Made by a program: the position numbers and the translations under genes
Shown here: positions 1 through 7,951 of the stretch, one piece after another
Layout: the number at the start of each line of letters is the position of its first letter
Position numbering within the stretch: the stretch's first letter is position 1
The notes under the pieces: model-generated
What the model saw: the letters and a program-made list of their open reading frames with translations, nothing else
What the model was told of the DNA's origin: nothing
Database searches by the model: none
From: Oscillospiraceae bacterium
Lineage (GTDB): Bacteria > Bacillota > Clostridia > Oscillospirales > UBA929
Reading direction: 5' to 3'
Length of the DNA stretch: 64,000 nt
Assembly: GCA_031265355.1 (NCBI GenBank)
Contig: JAISCT010000019.1
Coordinates: 1 to 64,000 of the forward strand

Positions 1-179
1 TACTCGTTCTTGAAAATGCCCTTGCCGCAGAGCTTTTTCAGCACGGTGTACGTGGTGGTTTTTTTCCACTTCATCGCCTCCGCCGCAAGCTCCGCGAGTT
101 TTGGGGAGTGAATCGGCGCATGTTCCCATATTAGGTCGGTGAAACGCGATTCCGCTTCCGCCAATCGATAATCAGTCAT
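1..179 (-). CDS. BlaI/MecI-type transcriptional repressor (N-terminal part, cut by the window edge)
   Basis: About 59 residues are visible, starting MTDYRLAEAESRFTDLIWEH and continuing through the winged-helix segment WKKTTTYTVLKKLCGKGIF. That is the typical N-terminus of the BlaI/MecI/CopY repressor family, which bind as dimers to inverted repeats in front of beta-lactamase, copper or stress genes. The start is the ATG at 179, with GGAGG 7 bases upstream. The dimerisation and cleavage region lies off the left edge. Family members usually sit beside a BlaR/MecR-type sensor peptidase; that neighbour would be outside the window. The promoter at 212-240 overlaps a perfect inverted repeat, so autorepression is likely. 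Family call is good; the regulated target is unknown. Confidence 0.8.
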   Translation of the reverse strand, partial: MTDYRLAEAESRFTDLIWEHAPIHSPKLAELAAEAMKWKKTTTYTVLKKLCGKGIFKNE

Positions 180-211
180 GATCAACCTCCGTTCTATTTG
201 TCATCGCACTT

Positions 212-240
212 ATTCTATCGCAAATAGAATATTATGTCAA
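212..240 (-). promoter_or_regulatory. Promoter with overlapping inverted-repeat operator for the BlaI-type gene
   Basis: On the minus strand TTGACA (240-235), a 17-base spacer and TAGAAT (217-212) form a near-consensus sigma-A promoter. A perfect inverted repeat ATTCTAT-N5-ATAGAAT (212-230) covers the -10 box and part of the spacer. That is where a BlaI-family repressor would block RNA polymerase. Confidence 0.7.
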
Positions 241-331
241 GAGGTTTTACGCCGCGCTGGAACTATATTTCGCGCCTGACATCACCGCCTGCGCTGGGAT
301 GTCTTGGGATGCTGGGTAACGGTTGGGCCGG

Positions 332-358
332 CGCCGCGCATCCTGCGGCGTCTTTTTC
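332..358 (+). terminator. Terminator-like hairpin without an obvious upstream gene
   Basis: A 6-bp GC stem with a 7-base loop is followed directly by TCTTTTT on the plus strand. Nothing recognisable is transcribed into it from the left, so it could end a short untranslated transcript or be a remnant. Confidence 0.4.
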
Positions 359-455
359 TCACGATTTCGCCGCTTCCTTCGCATTCTGTCGAGAATTTGT
401 CACGCTCTGTCAAGAATTTGTAATCAAACTGCAACTGTATTTTTGAGCCGGGATT

Positions 456-464
456 TGCTATAAT
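456..464 (+). promoter_or_regulatory. Extended -10 promoter for the vanW-type gene
   Basis: TGCTATAAT is a perfect extended -10 element. There is no good -35 at 17 bases, which extended -10 promoters can tolerate. It lies about 130 bases before the ATG at 594. Confidence 0.5.
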
Positions 465-593
465 AGAAATAACCGGTGCGGCAGCCGACTGTTTGCGGTG
501 AGTGAATCCTGCGCACCGGATGAATGTGTCCTTGTCCTTTCTCCCGTCTGTCCGGGAGAGACCGTCGGGAGGAGTGGACCGAGAGGAGTTGCC

Positions 594-2498
594 ATGGCAA
601 ATCAAGTGACACTGCCGAAGAGAACGGGAGGCGCCCGTCTGGCCGCAAAGATGGCCCGCCGGAGCAGCCGCGCCGGGCTGATAGCCGCGCTGGCGGCCGG
701 GTTTGTCCTGCTGGCCGTCGTCGCCTCGCTGACCTACGCTCTCGCCTTTTACGACAACATCTACCCCAATGTGTACGTCGGCGGGCAGGCCCTGGGAGGG
801 AAGTCCCAGACGGAAGCCGCCCGACTGCTGGATCGGCGGATGCAGGACGCCTACGCGCACCGAGAACTGGCGCTGACCGTCGAGGAACAGCCGCTTACGC
901 TGTCGAGCGAACAGGTGGGGCTTCGGTTTCAGGCCGAGGCATCGGCCCGCCGTGCCCATGACTACGGTCGGACCGGGGGAATCTTCACCCGGGTACGCAC
1001 CGTCGTCGCTTCGCTCTTTTGGCGGGAAGATCTCCCCCTCAGCGAAGAGTTTTACATAGACCGGACAGCGGTGGAGGCCACCGTTTCTCGGGTTGCACAA
1101 CTGGCTGATATCACACCGATGGACAGTGACTGGACTATGTCGCAGGACGCCGTCACGATCACGGTGGGCACGCCCGGCCGCCGGATCGACCAAACGGCGC
1201 TGACTGAACTCATCTGCGGACGCTTTATCGCCGGCGATTTCTCGCCGGCCAATGCGCGCGCGGAGCCCGCCCCCCCCCTGCCCGTGGACCTCGCCGCGCT
1301 GTACGAGGAAGTCCATGTCGAGGCGCAAGACGCCCGGCTCGCTTCCAGCGACCCGAAAGACATCAAAGTACTGGACGCCGTGGCGGGCGTCTCCTTTGAT
1401 CTGGCCGCCGCGCGGACGCTGCTGGCGGACGCCGCGCCGGGCACGCAGGTGCGCCTCCCGCTCATCCGCACACAGCCGTCGATAGACGCCGCCACATTGG
1501 AGGCCCGTCTGTTCGCCGACGAGCTGGCCACCTTCACCACCTATCTGAACGCGGGCAACACACCGCGCGTGACCAACATTCGACTGGCCGCCTCGATGAT
1601 CAACGGCAGTATCCTGATGCCGGGCGATGAGTTCTCCTACAACAAAACCGTGGGGCAGCGGACGACCGACCGCGGCTTCAAGCAGGCCGGCGCCTATGTG
1701 CAGGGTAAGCTGGTGGACGAGGTGGGCGGCGGGATCTGTCAGATGTCCACCACGATGTACGTTGCGGCGGTCCGGGCCAACCTGAAGATCACGGAACGGA
1801 CGAACCACTCCATGACGGTGGACTATGTGCCGGTGGGGCACGACGCCACCGTCAATTGGGGCACGTTGGACCTTCGCTTCCAAAATGACAGGAACTACCC
1901 CATCAAGATACTGGCCGAACAGAGCGGCAGCTCCGTTAAAGTGACGATCATGGGAACCAAAGTCGACGATCATACAGTGTCTCTGGACCAAAAATTTCTT
2001 TCCACCCGGCCCTTCACGTCCCAAACGACGGTCAATCCGGCCCTCGCGCCGGGCGCCCGCAAGGTGACCGTGACCGGCCACACCGGCTACACGGTGGAGA
2101 CGTATCGGGTGATCCAGGACGCGAACGGCCGGGAAAGCAGCCGCACACTGGAGGCGAAGAGCGTTTACAACAAGGTCGATCAGGTCATTGAGGTGGGCCC
2201 GGATGCTGCCGCGACGGCGTCGGACAACCCCACCCCGCCGGCCGACGAGCCGACCGGCACGACCACGCCTAGTACCCCAAACACGCCACCGCCGGACACT
2301 TCGGCCGGCACGCCGAATCCATCGGGCACCCCGGACAACCCCGGTACCGGTCTGCCAAGCAACCCGGCCGACCCTCCGACCACATCGGACGACACCGATT
2401 CTCCCACGGCACCGACGGAACCCGGCGCGGACAGACTGGTGACGCCGCCAAACGACTTGCCCGTCGTCTCCGACCCCTGGGCCGCCTACCCGTACTGA
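594..2498 (+). CDS. Membrane-anchored VanW-family protein with a G5 domain
   Basis: A 634-residue extracytoplasmic protein. Residues about 28-52 form one membrane helix or uncleaved signal anchor. A peptidoglycan-binding-like region (PG_binding_4 type) follows at about 60-300. The VanW domain is at about 312-440, with the family core GDEFSYN...GGGICQMST. A G5-like domain is at about 465-532, and a Pro/Thr/Ser-rich tail runs from 540 to the end. The VanW family takes its name from vancomycin clusters but is widespread in Clostridia that are not resistant, and its biochemistry is not settled. The ATG at 594 is chosen because GAGGAG sits 6 bases upstream and the hydrophobic anchor follows at once; longer in-frame starts lack a ribosome site. 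It probably acts in the cell wall. There is no vancomycin-resistance context here. Confidence 0.85.
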   Translation: MANQVTLPKRTGGARLAAKMARRSSRAGLIAALAAGFVLLAVVASLTYALAFYDNIYPNVYVGGQALGGKSQTEAARLLDRRMQDAYAHRELALTVEEQPLTLSSEQVGLRFQAEASARRAHDYGRTGGIFTRVRTVVASLFWREDLPLSEEFYIDRTAVEATVSRVAQLADITPMDSDWTMSQDAVTITVGTPGRRIDQTALTELICGRFIAGDFSPANARAEPAPPLPVDLAALYEEVHVEAQDARLASSDPKDIKVLDAVAGVSFDLAAARTLLADAAPGTQVRLPLIRTQPSIDAATLEARLFADELATFTTYLNAGNTPRVTNIRLAASMINGSILMPGDEFSYNKTVGQRTTDRGFKQAGAYVQGKLVDEVGGGICQMSTTMYVAAVRANLKITERTNHSMTVDYVPVGHDATVNWGTLDLRFQNDRNYPIKILAEQSGSSVKVTIMGTKVDDHTVSLDQKFLSTRPFTSQTTVNPALAPGARKVTVTGHTGYTVETYRVIQDANGRESSRTLEAKSVYNKVDQVIEVGPDAAATASDNPTPPADEPTGTTTPSTPNTPPPDTSAGTPNPSGTPDNPGTGLPSNPADPPTTSDDTDSPTAPTEPGADRLVTPPNDLPVVSDPWAAYPY

Positions 2499-2528
2499 GC
2501 GTGAAGAGCGGATTTCGGGTGAAGGCGC

Positions 2529-3932
2529 TCAGGCAAACAGCATGTCCGTTGTGACCAAGGTAAGACGCGAACCTTCCCGTTTGCGCACCTCGCGAGAAAA
2601 CGAGACCTTTGAAAAGACATAGCTGTAGCGGTCGGTGTACGCGTCGAGCAGGTGTTCTTTCGCCATCAGCGTCTCAATTTCCTCCGCACGGACGGGGCTG
2701 TTGCGCCATTTACACTCGCCGAGGAGGATTTTCCCCTCGGTACGGGTCGCCGCGACTACGTCGATGTCGGTCTGTGCCCGCGTCTGCGGGTCACGCCCCC
2801 ACCACGCGCCGAAGGCAGTCGCCGTGAAGGGCAGGCGGCCGGCGCGGTTCATCCGGCGCACATATTGCAGACAGATTTGCTCAAAAGGCGGCTTTCCGAT
2901 ATAGGTGGAAAGACGCTCCCCAAAGACCTCGGCGTCCGCCACGATGTCTCCCTGTCCGCTCTCGATCTCCGGACGGGCGAAGAAGACAAAGCGATACCAG
3001 AAATGGTAACAGTTGTCAGCCACACGGTAGAGCCCTTTCCGGCTGTTGCGCGGATTTTCGCCGAAGGGGTACTCCTTACACAGGATTTTGAGCTGCACCA
3101 GCGTTTGCAAGTATTTATTCACTTTGGCGGTTTCCTCGCCGATCTTCGTGGCAATCTCGTTCAGTTTGGAGGCGCCGCCGGCGATAGCGGACACGATGGC
3201 GTTGTACAGGGCCGGTTCCCGCAGTTCCTGATGCAACAACAGCACCGGTTCGTTGTACAAATACCCGGCGGAGTCGAAATACAGTCGTTTGATGTTTGTT
3301 TCAAAACTCTCAGAGGCTCTGATCTGCGCCAGATAATGCGGCGTCCCGCCCACACAGGCATACAATCGGAGTTTGTCTTCATAGCTGAATCCGCCGAGCA
3401 TCCGACCCGCGTCGTAATAGTCAAAGCCCTCCAGCTTGATCTGCGCTGTGCGCCGGCCAAACAACGGACTCTTGTACCCCAGCACCTCCGTCTCCATGAA
3501 CCCCATATGGCTGCCGCAGAGGATCAAAAACAACCCCGTATCTTTGAACACGTGATCGATGGCAATCTGCAGCACGGATTTCAGCGCGCGGTTGGCGGCC
3601 GCGGCGTAGGGGAACTCATCGAACGCAAACACAAAGCGCCGTTCCCTGGCCTTTTCCCCCAAAAACGCGAACGCGTCTTGCCATGTCCCAAACGCGCCTG
3701 CGCTGTCCGGAATGTCGAAGAATTGATAGATTTTTTTAGAAAACCGAGCGAGATTCATCGCATCGTTGGCCTCCTGCGCGGTAAATAGGAGCGCCGGTTT
3801 CCCCTTGGCAAACTCCGAGATCAACACGGTCTTCCCTATCCGCCGCCGCCCGTACAAGATCACCATCTGAAATCCCACTTCGCCATACAATCTCTCCAGT
3901 ACGCTCAGTTCCGCTTCCCGTCCAACAAACAT
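2529..3932 (-). CDS. ATPase_2 / DUF234 family ATP-binding protein
   Basis: A 467-residue P-loop ATPase. Walker A is GRRRIGKT at residues 28-35, and a Walker B-like FVFAFDEFPY lies near 110. A winged-helix stretch is in the middle. The C-terminal DUF234 region (about 330-460) contains TDIDVVA and GECKW, spaced like a PD-(D/E)xK nuclease core. These STAND/MCM-related ATPases (ATPase_2 plus DUF234) are common as solitary genes in clostridia and archaea, with no settled function; defence or mobile-element roles have been suggested. The start at 3932 (MFVGREAE) is chosen because GAGGTG is just upstream and homologues begin at this motif. The promoter region carries two perfect 14-bp palindromes over the predicted start site, which suggests tight autoregulation or a companion regulator. 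It ends 30 bases from the convergent vanW-type gene. Confidence 0.8.
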   Translation of the reverse strand: MFVGREAELSVLERLYGEVGFQMVILYGRRRIGKTVLISEFAKGKPALLFTAQEANDAMNLARFSKKIYQFFDIPDSAGAFGTWQDAFAFLGEKARERRFVFAFDEFPYAAAANRALKSVLQIAIDHVFKDTGLFLILCGSHMGFMETEVLGYKSPLFGRRTAQIKLEGFDYYDAGRMLGGFSYEDKLRLYACVGGTPHYLAQIRASESFETNIKRLYFDSAGYLYNEPVLLLHQELREPALYNAIVSAIAGGASKLNEIATKIGEETAKVNKYLQTLVQLKILCKEYPFGENPRNSRKGLYRVADNCYHFWYRFVFFARPEIESGQGDIVADAEVFGERLSTYIGKPPFEQICLQYVRRMNRAGRLPFTATAFGAWWGRDPQTRAQTDIDVVAATRTEGKILLGECKWRNSPVRAEEIETLMAKEHLLDAYTDRYSYVFSKVSFSREVRKREGSRLTLVTTDMLFA

Positions 3933-3963
3933 GGTGCACCTCGCTTTCTGCGCGGTTCTGTGT

Positions 3964-3992
3964 ATACTCATGAGTATTATACTCATGAGTAT
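3964..3992. promoter_or_regulatory. Tandem palindromic operator (2 x ATACTCATGAGTAT)
   Basis: Two identical perfect 14-bp palindromes, 3964-3977 and 3979-3992, are separated by one base. They lie immediately downstream of the -10 box of the ATPase promoter, covering its likely transcription start, 32-60 bases before the start codon. Confidence 0.7.
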
Positions 3993-4021
3993 ATTTTATA
4001 TCTGCCCGCCCCAACTGTCAA
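3993..4021 (-). promoter_or_regulatory. Sigma-A promoter of the DUF234 ATPase gene
   Basis: On the minus strand TTGACA (4021-4016), a 17-base spacer and TAAAAT (3998-3993). A second, weaker set, TTGACT-17-TATTCT, lies further upstream at 4224-4196. Confidence 0.65.
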
Positions 4022-4041
4022 GCGCTGATTTTTCTCTGCAA

Positions 4042-4096
4042 AAACGCTCGCAAAACAGCCCTGCCGCGAGGCGCGCTGACTGTTTTGTGAGCGTTT
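4042..4096. repeat. Large imperfect inverted repeat (17-bp stem, one mismatch)
   Basis: The arm at 4042-4058 pairs with 4080-4096 apart from one base, around a 21-base GC-rich loop. It lies just upstream of the ATPase promoter. Neither side has a run of T typical of a terminator, so its role is unclear. Confidence 0.55.
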
Positions 4097-4326
4097 GTTG
4101 TTTGTAAATACGTGCCGATTCGGCGCCGCATAGGTCGCATTTCAAATGAAAATGTATACGTTTCTGACACGTCAAAAACAAAAGTCTTCTTTTTTAGAAT
4201 ACTATAATTTCCTATCAAAGTCAATAGGTCAAAATGAATATTTTTGTGAATTCCATCCAGTTCTCAGCACAATGATTGGCGCAGGTGAGGCAAAACGGAT
4301 CATCTTGAAAATGTATAACTCATAAC

Positions 4327-4368
4327 GAGCGTCGGAGGGCACGGGGAAACCCCCACCCTCCGACGCTC
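4327..4368 (-). terminator. Strong hairpin after the HEPN-MNT operon
   Basis: GAGCGTCGGAGGG (4327-4339) pairs perfectly with CCCTCCGACGCTC (4356-4368). It begins 30 bases after the HEPN stop codon. The following bases on the minus strand are only moderately T-rich. Confidence 0.6.
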
Positions 4369-4397
4369 TTCCATGGCAAAAGCGTCTTGCTGTTTCC

Positions 4398-4784
4398 TTA
4401 TGTCCTCCAAAACGGTTGAACCAGGCTCAAGATGGCCTCAGCGTCAGTCAAGGCCATCCTCATATCCAACTCAACAACTTCGAGCTCTTCCGGATATCGC
4501 GTTGCCACCGCATATTTGGCGAGTCGCGTTGCCTCTGCCGATATCGACAGGATCTGTGGTTCATAAGCGGCGCAGAGAGAAACAAGCCGATTCATGTCAT
4601 GGATTTTTGGAATCACGTCTTCATGGTAAGCCAAAATCGCTTTCAGAGCCTTCTCACCAGCCTGCTGGCAATAATAGCAGATGATCTCCAACTGCACGGG
4701 ATTCATGCTCAAGCCATGTTTGGCAAACGCCAAATCGGCGGCGGCATACGCGTGCCACTTATCGGCTGTCTGCAGATCAGGCAT
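4398..4784 (-). CDS. HEPN-domain protein of a HEPN-MNT pair
   Basis: A 128-residue all-helical HEPN protein with the family features YCQQAGEKALKAIL near residues 38-51 and the ATRYPEE segment near 95. Its start overlaps the end of the MNT gene by 8 bases, so the two are translationally coupled. In type VII toxin-antitoxin systems the HEPN protein is an RNase neutralised by adenylylation by MNT. The RNase-type motif R-x4-6-H expected of active HEPN toxins is not visible here: no histidine follows any arginine at that spacing. This copy may therefore belong to the non-nuclease HEPN branch, or act by another mechanism. The pair identity is firm; toxin activity is inference. Confidence 0.8.
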   Translation of the reverse strand: MPDLQTADKWHAYAAADLAFAKHGLSMNPVQLEIICYYCQQAGEKALKAILAYHEDVIPKIHDMNRLVSLCAAYEPQILSISAEATRLAKYAVATRYPEELEVVELDMRMALTDAEAILSLVQPFWRT

Positions 4785-5106
4785 TCAAGACTACCCCCTC
4801 GTTTTTGATGGTGTAGGCAAGCATGGACCGCTTTTGTGATTTTTGTTCAAATTCGTCTTCCCGATAGACGAGAATGTCCACCGGCTTATCCGTCTTGTCG
4901 ATGATTGCTATCCGAATGATGTCCATCATAATCAGCTTGCGCTCAGGGAGTTCCGACGCAATCACAGCAAGATCAAGGTCACTCCATGGCCCCTGTTGCC
5001 CTCGGGCGTATGAGCCGAACAAAACGACTTTGGATTTTGGCAAGATGGCGGTGATGGCTTCCGCTATCCTGTTTAACTCACTGTGCAATGCAGCGTCCCA
5101 TGTCAT
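4777..5106 (-). CDS. MNT-type minimal nucleotidyltransferase (antitoxin-like partner of HEPN)
   Basis: A 109-residue nucleotidyltransferase of the pol-beta superfamily. The signature GS-x10-D-x-D is seen as GSYARGQQGPWSDLDLAV, with G31-S32 and metal-binding D43 and D45. The third acidic residue is D77 in KPVDILVY. These minimal enzymes transfer AMP or another nucleotide to partner proteins, and in HEPN-MNT systems to the HEPN toxin. The ATG at 5106 follows a GGAGGG ribosome site. It is the first gene of the two-gene operon, driven by the promoter at 5140-5168. Confidence 0.85.
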   Translation of the reverse strand: MTWDAALHSELNRIAEAITAILPKSKVVLFGSYARGQQGPWSDLDLAVIASELPERKLIMMDIIRIAIIDKTDKPVDILVYREDEFEQKSQKRSMLAYTIKNEGVVLNA

Positions 5107-5139
5107 ATCCGTGCCCTCCGCGTGTGCATTTACATAGAT

Positions 5140-5168
5140 ATTATATCATCAGCGCGGCCCGGGCTCAA
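5140..5168 (-). promoter_or_regulatory. Sigma-A promoter of the MNT-HEPN operon
   Basis: On the minus strand TTGAGC (5168-5163), a 17-base spacer and a perfect TATAAT (5145-5140), 35 bases before the MNT start. Confidence 0.65.
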
Positions 5169-5287
5169 GTTATATTTGTGAGCATCAACCCAAGTTTCGG
5201 GGAAAACCCGCAAAGCACTGCAAATACAGGGTTCGGTTTTTTCGGGGGTCACTACAAAGTATCTATCTTCGAGACAATCGATTTCGG

Positions 5288-5311
5288 CACAGGCTGAACA
5301 TTCAGCCTGTG
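5288..5311 (-). terminator. Hairpin terminator of the metal ATPase gene
   Basis: CACAGGCTGAA (5288-5298) and TTCAGCCTGTG (5301-5311) form a perfect 11-bp inverted repeat, 20 bases after the stop codon of the P1B ATPase. Confidence 0.6.
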
Positions 5312-5330
5312 GGCAAAAGCGTGCATGCTG

Positions 5331-7430
5331 TCACTGTGTCCGCACGGTCCGCATGGCGCGCATGGCGTTCAAAATGGCGATGACGGCCACGCCGACGTCT
5401 CCAAATACGGCTTCCCACATCGTGGCGTAGCCAAGCGCGCCGAGTGCGAGGATGACGGCCTTCACGGCCAGCGCAAACCCGATGTTCTGCCACACGATCG
5501 TCCGCGTCTTCTTCGCGATTTGGATGGCGTCCGCGATCTTCGACGGCTCGTCGGTCATCAGCACCACGTCGGCGGCTTCAATCGCCGCGTCGGAGCCCAC
5601 GCCGCCCATCGCTATGCCGACGTCCGCCCGCGCCAGCACGGGCGCGTCATTGATGCCGTCGCCGACGAACAGCAGCTTGCCCTTGCTAGATCTCGCCTCA
5701 AACAGCTTTTCAAGCTGCTCCACCTTGTGCTGCGGCAGCAGTTCCGTGCAGACTGTATCGATCTCCAGTTCACGCCCTACCCGCTCCCCGACGGCGCGGC
5801 TGTCGCCCGTCAGCATGGCCGTTTTTTTCACGCCGACGGCTTTCAGCGCCGCGATCGCCTTTTTGCTGTCGGGTTTCACCTCGTCCGCGATGACGAGGCA
5901 GCCGGCGTACACGCCGTCGACAGCCAGATAGACCACCGTGCCGACCGCTTCGGGTGTTTTATATGCCACGCCTTTCAGCAGTTTTTCGTTGCCCGCGAGC
6001 ACATCCCTGCCGCCGATTTTTACACGCACACCGTGCCCCGCGATCTCCTCATACGCGTCGGCGGGGCCGGCCGGCGCTCCGTACGCCTTCACAATCGACT
6101 GCGCGATCGGATGGTTGGAACCCGCCTCCGCGGCCGCCGCGAGAGCCAGCAGTTCGCCCGCCGCAAAGCCGTTTGCGGGTATGATTTCCGTGACCGCGAA
6201 CACGCCTTTTGTCAGCGTACCTGTTTTGTCAAACACAACCGTATCGACGTCATGGAGCGCGTCGAGATAATGACTTCCTTTGACGAGGATCCCGTTGCGC
6301 GACGCGCCGCCGATGCCGCCGAAGAAACTGAGCGGAATGGAGATCACCAGCGCGCACGGGCAGGATACAACGAGAAATACCAAGGCGCGGTGAATCCACT
6401 CCGCAAAGCCCCCGCCCAGCGCGAGCGGAGGGATGACCGCCAGCGCCGCCGCCGCGCACACAACGGCGGGGGTGTAACGGCGCGCAAACTTGGTGATAAA
6501 GTTCTCAACGGGCGCTTTCGCGCCGCTGGCGCTCTGCACGAGGGCGAGGATTTTGGAAACCGTAGATTCGCCGAACCGTTTTCTCACCTCCACCGTGAGC
6601 AGGCCGCTTTTGTTGATCGAACCGGACAGCACCTCCGCGCCGGGTTCGACGTCGCGGGGAAGCGATTCGCCCGTCAGCGCGGACATGTCCAGCGCGGAAC
6701 GCCCCTCTGTCACCACGCCGTCGAGTGGGATCTTCTCGCCGGGTTTGACGACAATACAATCGCCGACGCGGACTTCATCCGGCGAAACGCGCCGCACCAC
6801 GCCGTCGGTTTTGAGGTTGGCAAAATCGGGGCGAATGTCCATCAGGGCGACGATCGACCGGCGGCTTTTGCCCACGGCATACGCTTGAAACGCCTCGCCG
6901 ACCTGGTAGAACAGCATGACAGCCACGCCCTCCGGGTATTCCCCGATCGCGAACGCGCCGACGGTGGCCAGACTCATTAAAAAGTTTTCGTTAAAAACCT
7001 GCCCCCGCGCGATGTTCTTCACGGCGCTGAGGACGACCTCGCCGCCGACGAGCAGATAGCTGACAAGAAATAGCGCGAGTGCAAGCCACCCATCCAGCGC
7101 AAAGAGCACACCGACGGCGAACAGCGCCGCGCCGACGGCCATCCGTATCCTAGGCAGCGCCGACGCGTGTGTTTCGGTCTCCGCGTTTCGCGCCGGTTCG
7201 CCCTCCCCGAACAGCGAAACCTTGATGTCCGGCTCCACCTGTGCCGCGATTTGGGTGATCTTCTCCAAAAGTACGGGCAGATGCGATTTGTCGTCGGCGG
7301 TGAGCGTCAGCTTTTGTGCCATCACATCGACGGCCGCGGACTGTACGCCCTCCAGTTTGGCGGCACAGCGCTCAATCTTGGCCGCACAGTTTGGGCAGCA
7401 CAGCCCGTCGAGCAGATATGTCCTTGTCAT
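5331..7430 (-). CDS. cadA: P1B-type heavy-metal efflux ATPase (Cd/Zn/Pb type)
   Basis: A 699-residue membrane pump. An N-terminal heavy-metal-associated domain carries CCPNC (metal cysteines C12 and C15). About eight transmembrane helices follow. The metal-binding SCPCAL motif is near residue 357, the phosphorylation motif DKTGTLT near 399, and GDGINDAP and the HP-type segment are towards the C-terminus. The CPC motif and the ArsR partner with CxC cysteines place it with Zn/Cd/Pb exporters rather than copper exporters. The reaction is ATP-driven export of a divalent soft metal. It is the second gene of an operon behind the ArsR gene, 72 bases away. The gap carries a second copy of the GTTGAACGATTGA operator half-site, so it may have its own repressed promoter. 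Start ATG at 7430, after GGGGG. Confidence 0.9.
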   Translation of the reverse strand: MTRTYLLDGLCCPNCAAKIERCAAKLEGVQSAAVDVMAQKLTLTADDKSHLPVLLEKITQIAAQVEPDIKVSLFGEGEPARNAETETHASALPRIRMAVGAALFAVGVLFALDGWLALALFLVSYLLVGGEVVLSAVKNIARGQVFNENFLMSLATVGAFAIGEYPEGVAVMLFYQVGEAFQAYAVGKSRRSIVALMDIRPDFANLKTDGVVRRVSPDEVRVGDCIVVKPGEKIPLDGVVTEGRSALDMSALTGESLPRDVEPGAEVLSGSINKSGLLTVEVRKRFGESTVSKILALVQSASGAKAPVENFITKFARRYTPAVVCAAAALAVIPPLALGGGFAEWIHRALVFLVVSCPCALVISIPLSFFGGIGGASRNGILVKGSHYLDALHDVDTVVFDKTGTLTKGVFAVTEIIPANGFAAGELLALAAAAEAGSNHPIAQSIVKAYGAPAGPADAYEEIAGHGVRVKIGGRDVLAGNEKLLKGVAYKTPEAVGTVVYLAVDGVYAGCLVIADEVKPDSKKAIAALKAVGVKKTAMLTGDSRAVGERVGRELEIDTVCTELLPQHKVEQLEKLFEARSSKGKLLFVGDGINDAPVLARADVGIAMGGVGSDAAIEAADVVLMTDEPSKIADAIQIAKKTRTIVWQNIGFALAVKAVILALGALGYATMWEAVFGDVGVAVIAILNAMRAMRTVRTQ

Positions 7431-7449
7431 AGCGGACCCCCTTTTTACT

Positions 7450-7477
7450 GTTGAACGATTGAGAGTTTATTCAATTG
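7450..7477. promoter_or_regulatory. ArsR-type operator copy in front of the metal ATPase
   Basis: GTTGAACGATTGA (7450-7462) repeats the 13-mer found at 7888-7900 upstream of the regulator gene. It is followed by ATTCAAT, giving an ATTGA...TCAAT inverted repeat. This is a plausible second site for the ArsR/SmtB repressor. Confidence 0.5.
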
Positions 7478-7502
7478 TTTGTGTAAAATTTTTGTGATTT
7501 CC

Positions 7503-7871
7503 CTACGTTTCACAGACGTGCAGCAGTCCCTGCGCAAAGACGTTGCCTACGTGTTCGTCATCCAGCGCGTAGTAGACCACTTTGCCGTCTTTCCGGTTCC
7601 TGACAAGCCGTGTCTGCCGAAGCTGGCGCAACTGGTGTGAAACGGCCGATTTCGTCATGCCAAGCAACACGGCTATGTCGCAGACGCACATCTCGGAGTG
7701 TTGCAGGGCGCAGAGAATCCTGACGCGGGTGGAATCGCTGAACACCTTAAACAAGTCCGCCAAGTCCATCAGTATGTCTTCGTCAGGCATTTTCTCCCGC
7801 ACGTCCGCAATCACCTCTTCGTGAATGGCGTTGCAGTCGCAGCGATCGAGCTCCACCGCTTGGGCCGTCAT
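7503..7871 (-). CDS. cadC: ArsR/SmtB-family metal-sensing repressor
   Basis: A 122-residue winged-helix repressor. The metal ligands match the CadC alpha3N arrangement: an N-terminal C11-x-C13 pair plus C62-x-C64 in the alpha3 helix (EMCVCDIA). The recognition helix is TKSAVSHQLRQL. CadC-type proteins leave DNA when Cd, Pb or Zn binds, releasing transcription of the efflux ATPase, which here follows directly. The ATG at 7871 has GGAGG just upstream. The promoter at 7915-7943 and the operator half-sites support autorepression of the operon. Confidence 0.88.
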   Translation of the reverse strand: MTAQAVELDRCDCNAIHEEVIADVREKMPDEDILMDLADLFKVFSDSTRVRILCALQHSEMCVCDIAVLLGMTKSAVSHQLRQLRQTRLVRNRKDGKVVYYALDDEHVGNVFAQGLLHVCET

Positions 7872-7887
7872 CTACTACACCTCCACA

Positions 7888-7943
7888 GTTGAACGATTGA
7901 ATCATCCAACAACTATTATACCCGGCCTCACCCACTTAGTCAA
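7888..7943 (-). promoter_or_regulatory. Promoter and operator of the cadC-cadA operon
   Basis: On the minus strand TTGACT (7943-7938), 17 bases, TATAAT (7920-7915). Downstream of the -10 lies an imperfect inverted repeat including GTTGAACGATTGA (7888-7900) and CCAACAAC, consistent with an ArsR operator over the transcription start. Confidence 0.7.
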
Positions 7944-7951
7944 GACTTATT

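Larger units (their letters stand above)
180..593. other. Intergenic region between the BlaI-type gene and the vanW-type gene
   Basis: No convincing gene was seen. Besides the minus-strand promoter/operator, it holds a plus-strand terminator-like hairpin at 332-358 (CGCCGC, 7-base loop, GCGGCG, then TCTTTTT). No recognisable upstream gene feeds this hairpin. The promoter of the VanW gene is near 456-464. Confidence 0.5.
4022..4397. other. Intergenic region between the DUF234 ATPase and HEPN genes
   Basis: No gene seen. It contains the hairpin at 4042-4096, a second minus-strand promoter candidate at 4196-4224, an AT-rich stretch at 4140-4320, and the HEPN-MNT terminator at 4327-4368. Confidence 0.5.

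Noticed and set aside
282..2081. A 599-codon open frame on the minus strand opposite the vanW-type gene
   Set aside because: Low-complexity, Arg/Gly/His-rich translation typical of the reverse strand of GC-rich genes; the plus strand encodes a recognisable family.
5325..6980. A 551-codon open frame on the plus strand opposite the metal ATPase
   Set aside because: No recognisable domain and antisense to a full-length P1B ATPase with all motifs.
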